DNA of 64,000 bases, from contig NZ_QNRR01000003.1 in the NCBI RefSeq assembly GCF_003315205.1, positions 496,001 through 560,000 of the forward strand, given 5' to 3'. A program made the translations under genes and the position numbers. The notes under the pieces were generated by a model. The model had not been told where the DNA came from, made no database searches, and saw nothing but the letters and a program-made list of their open reading frames with translations. This document shows, in pieces, positions 17,851 to 25,700 of this stretch (position 1 is the stretch's first letter; each line of letters begins with the position of its first letter). This DNA comes from Roseimicrobium gellanilyticum. GTDB lineage: Bacteria > Verrucomicrobiota > Verrucomicrobiia > Verrucomicrobiales > Verrucomicrobiaceae.

Positions 17851-19029
17851 CTAGGCGGCCTCGATTTTTTCGATGAGGTAGAAGTTGTTGGATGGCTGAA
17901 AGTCGGATGCCCTGTTTGCGGTCTGCGCCTGCTGCGTTGCCGCTTTGACATACATCTTGGTCTGGGCATCCACCAAAGGACCGTAACGGACATTGCCCTG
18001 GCCCATCGTGGATGAAACATCGAAGGCGATGAGAAGAGGTTTGGTTTTATCCAACGCGAACGCTGCAGGAGGAAGCGTCACAGAAACGCCCGCGGGCACG
18101 GTGACGTTTGTACCCAGCAGCACGAGCGGCGCCGCAGAATCCCACGCCTCCCCCGAAGGAACCGCATGGGAGATCGTGATGGCAGAAAGGATGAGTGGCC
18201 CTGTCACCGCGCCGCGGATCGTCACTCTCACCTGAGTGCCGCTGTTCGCCAGGCGATCAGTTCCAATGCGCTGCACAAAACAAAAGCCCGGTGCAGCTTG
18301 ATCGGTAGTGAGAGGGACCGGCATGCCCGTGGGCGGAGGGAACACTGGTTTAAAGGACAGTGTGGTCACCGTCACCTTGACATCCGGCACAGATACCACA
18401 CGCTCCGGCACTCCCTTGTTCACGCCATCCACAAAGGCACGGAGGCGGTATTCGTAGGTTGTACCGGGCGTCGTTGTGGTATCTTGATGAGCAGGCGGCG
18501 CGCCTCCGCTTTGTGTTATTTCAAAGTTTGCACCCGCACGTTCAAGAGTGAAGCGCGTGGCCTTGTTCGAATTGTTCTTCCACGTGAGATTGCTCGAGTT
18601 GAGTCCCGGCGTGGCCACCAGATCCGATGGTGCGGCAGGGCGAGTTGTAGCACTTGCTTCCGCAGAGGTGAAGGCTGCGGAGAGCACGGTCCCCGTGACA
18701 TCCGTGGCAATGAGCTGATAAAAGAATGTGGTGCCTTCAGGGAGATCGATGTCATCTGCCTGAGTGCCAGCGATATCTTGTAGCGCAGGGACCGGCGCGA
18801 CACTTCCCGAAGACTCCCCTCGTGAGATGCGGAATTTTGCGGTCGCCTCCGGGTGCGTCCATCGCAGTGTAATTTTCCGGTCGCCTGTCCGCTCTGCGAT
18901 CAGAGACGTCGGCGGTGGCGTCGTGGGTGCTTCACCGGCACCAAAGCTTCCGCATCCGGCGAATCCGCACATCAACACCACCGGCACCAAAACCAGTGGG
19001 GCCAACAGCGCGAGCAGCAGCCATTCCAT
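17851..19029 (-). CDS. Lipobox-like envelope protein with two FN3 domains (first copy)
   Basis: A 392-residue protein and the first gene of the seven-gene operon. The N-terminus (MEWLLLALLAPLVLVPVVLM) is hydrophobic without positive charge and ends in CGFAGC, with Cys26 at the lipobox position. Two FN3-like domains follow, around 38-128 (TSLIAERTGDRKITLRWTHP) and 130-215 (PSDLVATPGLNSSNLTW). The C-terminal ~150 residues are the domain shared with the copies at 13355 and 14295: GFCFVQRIG, ISHAVPSGEAWDSA and NNFYLIEKIEAA. It carries one FN3 domain more than its paralogues. Upstream lies a 245-bp gap with inverted repeats, where the operon promoter should be. Confidence 0.74.
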   Translation of the reverse strand: MEWLLLALLAPLVLVPVVLMCGFAGCGSFGAGEAPTTPPPTSLIAERTGDRKITLRWTHPEATAKFRISRGESSGSVAPVPALQDIAGTQADDIDLPEGTTFFYQLIATDVTGTVLSAAFTSAEASATTRPAAPSDLVATPGLNSSNLTWKNNSNKATRFTLERAGANFEITQSGGAPPAHQDTTTTPGTTYEYRLRAFVDGVNKGVPERVVSVPDVKVTVTTLSFKPVFPPPTGMPVPLTTDQAAPGFCFVQRIGTDRLANSGTQVRVTIRGAVTGPLILSAITISHAVPSGEAWDSAAPLVLLGTNVTVPAGVSVTLPPAAFALDKTKPLLIAFDVSSTMGQGNVRYGPLVDAQTKMYVKAATQQAQTANRASDFQPSNNFYLIEKIEAA

Positions 19030-19274
19030 GGGACGGGGTCATTGAGATGACGCAGACTGTTCGCAATCGCTTCCCCAAGTGACAGAATCACGGAGTCGCG
19101 AATCGAGCGGGGTGCGACAGTCTCCTCCCAATCACGGGAAAATACCCGTAAATAAATGATCAACCTTCCGCAGGTCGTGTGCGGCAATCCGGATTGCTGC
19201 GCACGACCTGCATCTTTGGTCAGCATTTTGGCCTCCCAGTGCAAGTTGACTGCCTCTTGCTCTGGCAGAATCAA
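19030..19274 (-). promoter_or_regulatory. Intergenic region upstream of the FN3/TlpA-like/LspA/Lgt operon
   Basis: This 245-bp gap separates the response regulator stop from the first operon gene. It is one of the longest non-coding stretches in the window. It holds the large inverted repeat at 19170-19211 and a second, small one at 19134-19149 (ACGGG, loop, CCCGT). Between them is an AT-rich patch (about 19150-19165). A promoter reading left, toward the operon, is expected, but I find no convincing -35/-10 pair. Either inverted repeat could be an operator or a terminator of the upstream regulator gene. Confidence 0.35.
19170..19211. repeat. 42-bp inverted repeat (arms of 21 bp, almost no loop)
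   Basis: The left arm GCAGGTCGTGTGCGGCAATCC and its inverted copy at 19191-19211 match at 19 of 21 positions; the two differences become G-U pairs in RNA, so a transcript could pair along nearly its full length. It begins 61 bp downstream of the response regulator gene. No T-run follows on either strand, so a standard intrinsic terminator is unlikely; an operator, an mRNA-processing hairpin or a Rho-type end are alternatives. Confidence 0.6.
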
Positions 19275-19982
19275 TCAGGGCTGTCGCCCTGTGGAAGCAC
19301 TCAATCGATTGGATTCACCCCAGCGAATGGCATGACGCGTCACCGCTGCTCCGTCTTCAAGTTTCAGCTTGGCGCGGATATTCGCGCGATGCACATCTAC
19401 AGTCTTGGGACTGATGCGCATGGCCTCTGCAATCTGCGGAGTGCTGCGTCCTTCACCGAGAAGCTGGAACACTTCAAACTCGCGATCGGTCAAAGCATCA
19501 AGGCCATCCGTACCCTTGGGAGGCGTGCCGCTGGTGAAGGCCTGCAGGATATTGTCCGCAATATCTTCGCTCAGCCAGAGCTTGCCCGCTGCAACCTTGC
19601 GAAGTGCACGCTCGAAGATCTCGTAGTCCGCGCTCTTCATGAGATAACCCTTGGCACCCGCCTTGATGGCGCGGTGCGCATAAAGCGTCTCTTCGTGCAT
19701 GGACAGCACGAGCAGGGGCAGATTGGGATGCAGGGCATGCACATCCTTGATCAGCTCCAGGCCACTCCTGCCCGGCAGCGTGATGTCCACCACGAGCACA
19801 TCTGGCATGTCAGACTCGAGGTGGGTGAGGGCATCCGTGGCATTGGGCGCAGTCCATGCGCATTCAAAGCCGTCGAGACTGTCGATGAACTGCTTCATGC
19901 CTTCTCGCATGAATGTGTGATCATCGACAATGGCCACGCGCTGCACGCCGGCCGTCGTTTCTGGGTTTTCGGTTCGTTTCAT
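19275..19982 (-). CDS. Response regulator, NarL/LuxR family
   Basis: A 235-residue two-component response regulator. The receiver domain (about 14-130) has the acidic pair in IVDDH, the phosphoacceptor Asp66 (VVDITLPG), a Ser/Thr switch in VLSMHE and the conserved Lys in GYLMKS. The output domain (about 163-222) is a LuxR-type helix-turn-helix (LTDREFEVFQLLGEG, then KTVDVHRANIRAKL). It should bind DNA as a phosphorylated dimer. The start codon overlaps the kinase stop as ATGA, so kinase and regulator are translationally coupled. It is directly upstream of the FN3/TlpA-like operon, which makes that operon, or the inverted repeat between them, a plausible target; this is inference. Confidence 0.92.
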   Translation of the reverse strand: MKRTENPETTAGVQRVAIVDDHTFMREGMKQFIDSLDGFECAWTAPNATDALTHLESDMPDVLVVDITLPGRSGLELIKDVHALHPNLPLLVLSMHEETLYAHRAIKAGAKGYLMKSADYEIFERALRKVAAGKLWLSEDIADNILQAFTSGTPPKGTDGLDALTDREFEVFQLLGEGRSTPQIAEAMRISPKTVDVHRANIRAKLKLEDGAAVTRHAIRWGESNRLSASTGRQP

Positions 19983-21748
19983 AAGGCAAGTTCACTCCCC
20001 GTGGCAAGGCTTGCAACAGGGACTTCGCAGACGACTTTGGTGCCTCCTCCCGGCCTCGGCTGGAAGGAGATGCTAGCCCCGAGGACTTCCACACGTCTCT
20101 GCACCATGTGGAGCCCCATGCCCGCATTGCGAGGTGGGCTGGCTGGAAAGGCGACACCGTCATTCAGGACTTCGAGCCGCAGCATACGATCATCCTGCAC
20201 GAGATTGATTTGAATGCGGGTGGCCTGCGCATGCTTGGCTGCATTCACTGCCAGCTCCTGCGCGATGCGATAGACATGCGTGCTCATCTCGGGATCGAAC
20301 TGGGAGATGCCCTCTGAACAATGCACGACACAAGGCACCTGGAATGAACTCGTGATGAAGCGGCTCAGCTCCTGAATGGCCGGGCTCAAGTCTTCCACAC
20401 CACTGGCCACCGGCATGAGGCCTCGCGCAAAGCCACGCACCAGATTGTTCGCCAGGGCGAGATCGGACGCGAGCTCACCCGCCAGCTCTGCCTGGGGAAG
20501 ATGCGCGCCCACCAGGCTCTTGCGCAGCACACCGCTCTTCAGCTTCGCAGCGGCCAGTCGTTGGCACACATCATCATGCAGGTCACTGCCAATGCGCCGA
20601 CGCTCTTCCTCGGCTGCCTGCAGCAATTGTTTGTCCACGGTCTTTCGTTCCGTGACGTCGAAGGCAAAACCCGCCAGTGCATAGGGTTCATTGCGGTGAT
20701 CCTTCACCACGAAGGCACGCACCTGCAGCCAGCGCGCCGGCTTGCCTGCATGCACCAGCCGCAGCTCGACCTCTGCGGACTCCCCACCTTGCTGAAGGTC
20801 GCGAAGCAGCAGCAACAAACGACGACGCTCTTCCTTGGGCACGGCATGCAGCCAGTCCCACCGATGCGTCACCAGTCGGGTACGGCTGCGATTCCAGTAC
20901 ACCTCATAGGCATCATTCACACTGAGATCGGCAGGTTTCTTCAGGGGCGCCATCCAGAAGACGTCCCGGAGATTTTCCATCATCTTCTGCAATTGCGTTT
21001 CCGTGTCGCGCAGATTGGTGGAGGCTTCCAGGAAGCTGCGGGAAATGCGAGCCAGTTCGTCATTGCCACGCAGTGGTTCTGGCAGGGGTGCCCCCGTGCC
21101 CACGGCCTTCGCCTGCGAAATGAGCTGCTGCACGCGGGAGGTCACCAGGTGTTGCAGCAGGAGCCAGAGCAGCAGGCACGCGGCGAGCAGGAGGAAGCTG
21201 CGCGAGATGGTCTGGTTCAGCGCATGAGCACGAGCCTCAGCAATGGCCCGTGCAAGATCGTACTCCATGATGACCAGACCCTTCTCCGTAAAATAGTTCC
21301 CGGTCAGATAGGGGAATACCGACAAGTAGCGCTTGCCCGGATCCACTTCATGAATCTGCCCCTGCATGGTCTGCCTTGCCTTTGCCATGAGAGGTCGTGC
21401 GATCCGCAGTGGCGTAGAGTCCAGCGGAAGGCCCGTCCATTGCCGCTTGGAGGAGTGCTGCACGACATCATGCTGATCACTGATCACACCGCGGACAAGA
21501 TCCGGCGTGGCAGAGACATAGCTCATCTCCAGGTCCACCGCGTGATGCATGCTCCGCGCCAGCAGATGCTGCACCACACCGGACATGCGGGTGCCATCGG
21601 AGTAAGCCAGCAGCTCCAGCGACTTCCTCCGCACCTCCTCCTCACGCCGAAGCTGCATGACATGGTTCGACACCACCAGCGCGGCTCCGAAGAGCAGCAG
21701 GATGGCGGAGAGCCGGAACTGCAGGGTGCTGGCAAATCTCGGCATCAT
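19979..21748 (-). CDS. Membrane-bound sensor histidine kinase, NarX/HPK7 type with PAS domain
   Basis: A 589-residue kinase. A first membrane segment lies at about 10-28, a periplasmic part follows to ~185, and a second membrane segment (LLLAACLLLWLLL) lies near 188-203, then a HAMP-like linker and coiled coil. A PAS domain with C-terminal PAC (about 265-380) precedes a HisKA_3 dimerisation domain with phospho-acceptor His391 in DLHDD. The HATPase_c domain ends the protein, with NAAKHA as the N-box, LEVLNDGVAF as the G1 region and GMGLHMVQRR as G2. ATG 21748 is preferred over GTG 21757 because it overlaps the preceding stop as ATGA, like the next junction. It phosphorylates the coupled LuxR-type regulator; its ligand may be sensed with the substrate-binding protein encoded before it. 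Confidence 0.88.
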   Translation of the reverse strand: MMPRFASTLQFRLSAILLLFGAALVVSNHVMQLRREEEVRRKSLELLAYSDGTRMSGVVQHLLARSMHHAVDLEMSYVSATPDLVRGVISDQHDVVQHSSKRQWTGLPLDSTPLRIARPLMAKARQTMQGQIHEVDPGKRYLSVFPYLTGNYFTEKGLVIMEYDLARAIAEARAHALNQTISRSFLLLAACLLLWLLLQHLVTSRVQQLISQAKAVGTGAPLPEPLRGNDELARISRSFLEASTNLRDTETQLQKMMENLRDVFWMAPLKKPADLSVNDAYEVYWNRSRTRLVTHRWDWLHAVPKEERRRLLLLLRDLQQGGESAEVELRLVHAGKPARWLQVRAFVVKDHRNEPYALAGFAFDVTERKTVDKQLLQAAEEERRRIGSDLHDDVCQRLAAAKLKSGVLRKSLVGAHLPQAELAGELASDLALANNLVRGFARGLMPVASGVEDLSPAIQELSRFITSSFQVPCVVHCSEGISQFDPEMSTHVYRIAQELAVNAAKHAQATRIQINLVQDDRMLRLEVLNDGVAFPASPPRNAGMGLHMVQRRVEVLGASISFQPRPGGGTKVVCEVPVASLATGSELAL

Positions 21749-22713
21749 GGCTGGCACAACCGCGCATCCGTCCAGACATGATCCGTGCGCGGCCTGTCGA
21801 TTACCCCCTTTCTCGCAAGGAACTGGCCAATCTTCTCAATAGTGCCCTCCAATCCCTGCGGACCAGGGCTCAAAAGGGTGACGTTCTCTTCCTTGTTTGG
21901 CTGGTGGAGAAGGGTGAGCACCTCATGTAGACGATCCACCGTGAGCGACTCTCTCCGGGCGATGGCCTCAATCGCCTCTGGGGTCGCCCCTTCCCGGAGC
22001 ATTTCCAGGCCGGTGAAATGCCCATCCACCAGTTGCTTCAACGCCGGCAGGCGGGACTCCAGCACATCCGCCCGTACGGCGAGTACTCGCACGAGTTCAC
22101 GAGGCAACTCCTTGCTACTGAAGATCTCCACCCCGCCGTTCTCGATCACTTTGGAACGAAAGGGCTCGGATGTCACCACGGCATCAAGGCTCTGCTCAAG
22201 GAAGGCACCGGCAGATTCTGCAACATTCAACGGGACCACCTGCACATCCGCCATGCTCAACCCCTCCCTGTCGAGCGCCCGTGACAATACATAGGATCCC
22301 ATCGACGTAAGGCTTACCCCAATGCGGCGTCCTTTCAGGTCCTTGATGCCTGCCACACCCGGCCTCGTCACAATGGCATCAGCACCATTGGAAATATCCA
22401 TCACCAATACGGCCCGGATGTCGTGTCCCTGCTCGGCGAGCCTGAGCATTTCGTCCAAGGTCAGGACGGCGACGTCAGCCGCACCATTTTCGAATGCCCT
22501 CATCGTGGCCGAGGGCCAGGGCATCTCCATGATGGTGATGCTGTCAGGGATGTAGTCCATCTCATCCGCCAGGGCAATGGGCTCCACACCGGGCCACGTG
22601 CCCACCGCCACGGTGAGGGGACTCGTCCATTGCACCGGAGGCCAAAACACCCCGGCAACGGCAAAAATTGCCGCCAGAAAGGCCACAACAACTACTGAAA
22701 GCCGGGATGTCAT
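21745..22713 (-). CDS. Periplasmic substrate-binding-like protein (NMT1/SsuA/TauA fold), probably sensory
   Basis: A 322-residue protein related to the binding proteins of nitrate, sulfonate, taurine and thiamine-precursor ABC transporters. It starts at ATG 22713 (TSRLSVVVVAFLAAIFAVAG), a signal peptide or anchor with no lipobox Cys. Mature features include LTVAVGTWPGVEP, a GAADVAVLTLDEML segment, the IKDLKGRRIGVSLTSMGSYVLSRAL hinge region in two stretches, and LDAVVTSEPF. No ABC permease or ATPase gene accompanies it; instead the stop overlaps the kinase start as ATGA. This three-gene arrangement suggests it presents a small ligand to the histidine kinase rather than feeding a transporter. 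The ligand cannot be inferred. Confidence 0.82.
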   Translation of the reverse strand: MTSRLSVVVVAFLAAIFAVAGVFWPPVQWTSPLTVAVGTWPGVEPIALADEMDYIPDSITIMEMPWPSATMRAFENGAADVAVLTLDEMLRLAEQGHDIRAVLVMDISNGADAIVTRPGVAGIKDLKGRRIGVSLTSMGSYVLSRALDREGLSMADVQVVPLNVAESAGAFLEQSLDAVVTSEPFRSKVIENGGVEIFSSKELPRELVRVLAVRADVLESRLPALKQLVDGHFTGLEMLREGATPEAIEAIARRESLTVDRLHEVLTLLHQPNKEENVTLLSPGPQGLEGTIEKIGQFLARKGVIDRPRTDHVWTDARLCQP

Positions 22714-22770
22714 CTCAAGTATCCATGCAAGAAAACATGCCCAGGACAATAAGGTTCCCGCTTAGACCCT

Positions 22771-22793
22771 AAAAACAAGGCCTTTGTGGCCCC
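22771..22793 (-). terminator. Putative intrinsic terminator of the giant gene
   Basis: Immediately after the giant gene stop, the minus strand reads GGGGCCACAAAGGCC followed by TTGTTTTT. The stem is only four Watson-Crick pairs plus two possible G-U pairs, but the T-run and position fit a terminator that separates this gene from the sensory operon downstream. Confidence 0.45.
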
Positions 22794-25700
22794 TCACATA
22801 CCCAAGGCGAGCAGGATGACTCCCCACTGGGTCTCCAGATAGAAGCCAATCCCAATCAGGGTAGGAACGCTCATCTCTGTGAAGAGGTACAGGGTGAATT
22901 GCGAGCCGAACCCGCTCCAGCAGAGGAAGATCAGATCGTTGGTGCGAGCACCATCATGGAGGATCTCAGAGGGCAGAAGATATGCATAGACTACGGTATC
23001 CGCAGGAAGCTCAAGGGAAGGCACCCCAACCATGCTGCGGGCAGCGGCGGCAAGCTCAAAGCGCTCTGCCGCCCCGTCATTCAGCATCAGACCGAAGAGG
23101 CTCAGCAGATTGGTGGTCTGTCCGATGATGAGGCCCGTGGTCTCCGCGGGGCCACCCACGATGATGTCCTCAGGGAATCCGCCGACCCAGACGTCGAAGA
23201 GATCCACATAGAGAGTGTCACGGTCCGGGCCGCCATCCAGGAAGTCCGCACCCGGACCGCCCACGAGGATGTCATTGCCTGCCTGGCCCAGGAGTCTGTC
23301 GTTGCCATCACCGCCGAAGAGGGAGTCATGATTGGAGCCGCCTTCCAGAATGTCATCTCCCGCCTGGCCAAAGAGCAGGTCCTGGCCACCGCCACCGAGG
23401 ATGCGGTCGCTGCCGCCGAAGGTAGTGCTGGATTCCACCAGCAAGGTCACATGGCCCGGATTGCTGCTGCCACGGGAGTAGGCACCCTGGTCACCGAGGA
23501 GTACGTCGTTGCCTGATTCACCATCGATGAAGTCTCCACCCTTGCCACCGAAGACCACATCACTGCCCGTACCCGCGCGGATGGAATCGGTGCCTCCAGC
23601 GCCATAGTCCGAACTGATGAAGGTAGAGACCACGAGACTGCGGTTGTTACCCCTCACAAGATTGGCCGCGCCATTGTCGCCCATGATGAAGTTGCCACCG
23701 CTGCCGCCACGGATGCTGTCACCGCCTGCACCGCCGAAGAGGAGATCGCCACCGTTGCCCCCGATGATGGTATCGCCGCCACCCGTATTCGGGGTGGTGG
23801 TGCGCACCGTATCGAGTCGGCCGCTGCCGTCATAATCGGCTTCACCATTGTCGCCGAGAATGACTGAGGAATGCGGATTGCCTGCCGTCGTGAGATGATC
23901 GGCCCCCGCGCCACCCATCATCATGTAGGCTCCGGAACCGCCGATGATCGTGTCATTGCCGCCCACTCCTGGCGCCAGAGTCGTTACGAAGTTCAGGATG
24001 GGATATCCTGCAAAGGTGGTCCAGTTGACGCGCCCGTTGTCTCCGAGGAGGACACTGTTGCCCACTCCACTGACAATGTAGTCACTGCCCACACCGCCCA
24101 GAGCGGTGTTGTCACCATGGCCGAGGTTGATCCAGTCATTGCCGCCCACAAACGGATTGAGGCTTTCGGCCAGGAAGATGTGGCCATTGTCAAAGAGGGC
24201 ATAGCCTTCGTCGCCAAGGACAACATCATTGCCGGCTCCGGCGCTGATCTGGTCATCACCAGCACCACCCATGGCAAAGTTGTGGCCTTCACCGAGGTGG
24301 ATGATGTCGCCGGTGCCCACCCCGCTGAACAATGTGGTGACACTGACGGCCACTCCATGGACGAAGACCGCGCCACCTTCGTCACCCAAGACCGTGTCCA
24401 CACCATTGCCCGTCGTGACGAAGTCGGAGCCCACACCGCCAATGACGACGTTGCGGCCATTGCCCGCATCAATGAAGTCGCCTGCGCCCACACCACTGAA
24501 GAGCGTCTCTGCCATCGTAATCACACCATCCGTGAAATAGGCCTGGCCTTCATCTCCCAGAATCACGTCATCACCTTCACCAGCCAGGACTTCATCCGCA
24601 CCGGCTCCGCCAATCACGGTATTATTGCCATTGCCAGTCTTGATGAGGTCATCGTCGCCGACACCCGAATCCTTCGTCACGATGTGGATGAGGAGGCCCG
24701 TGACCGGATCGAAGGTCGCTTCACCGTTGTCTCCCAGGATGACATCGTTTCCTTCACCACTGGTGATGTCATCCGAGCCAGAACCACCCAGCACAGTGTT
24801 GTTGCCGTCGCCCACGACAATGACGTCATCGCCGCCGCAGAACGCATCCCTGGTCGTGATGAAGACCAGGTCTCCCAAGTCATTGAAGGTGGCATTTCCG
24901 TGGTCACCCACCACCACATCACGGTCATCACCACCGGTCACCACGTCTGCACCGGCGCCGCCCATCACGATATTGTCTCCGTGGGCCACAAGGATGACAT
25001 CATCTCCACCAATGCAGGGATCTGAGGTGGTGATGAAGGTCAGGATGCCAGCATCATTGAAGGTCGCATTGCCACTATCGCCCACCACCACGTCGCGATC
25101 ATTGCCCCCGGTGATCTGATCGCCGGCCATACCACCGAGGACGATATTGTCACCATTCAGGGACTTGATGATATCCACGCCACCAATGGTCGGCTCGGTG
25201 GTCGTGATGTATATCAGGATGCCAAGGTCGTTGAACGTGGCGTTGCCGTTGTCACCCACCACCACATCACGGTCGTTGCCCCCAGTGATCTCGTCACCTG
25301 CCACACCGCCGAGCACGATATTGTCACCATTCAGGGACTTGATGATGTCCACGCCACCGATCGTCGGCTCCGTGGTGGTGATGAACGTCAGGATGCCAAG
25401 GTCATTGAAGGTGGCATTGCCATTGTCACCCACCACCACGTCACGGTCATTGCCACCAGTGATTTCGTCAGCACCCACGCCACCCAGCACCGTGTTGTCA
25501 CCATTGCCGGACTTGATGTCATCGTCACCACCGATGGTGGGTGAGGTCGTGGTGATGTAGACCAGGATGCCGGCGGCATTGAAGAGGGCCTTCCCATTGT
25601 CTCCCACAATCACATCGCGATCCTCGCCACCGGTCACATCATCTTTACCCACCCCGGCAATGACGGTGTTGTCTCCATCACCCACCACGATGACGTCATC

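Noticed and set aside
18972-19274. Minus-strand frame of 100 codons spanning the intergenic region and the palindrome
   Set aside because: It overlaps the start of the FN3 protein gene, crosses a near-perfect inverted repeat and encodes no recognisable domain; its end reads the other gene out of frame. Spurious.
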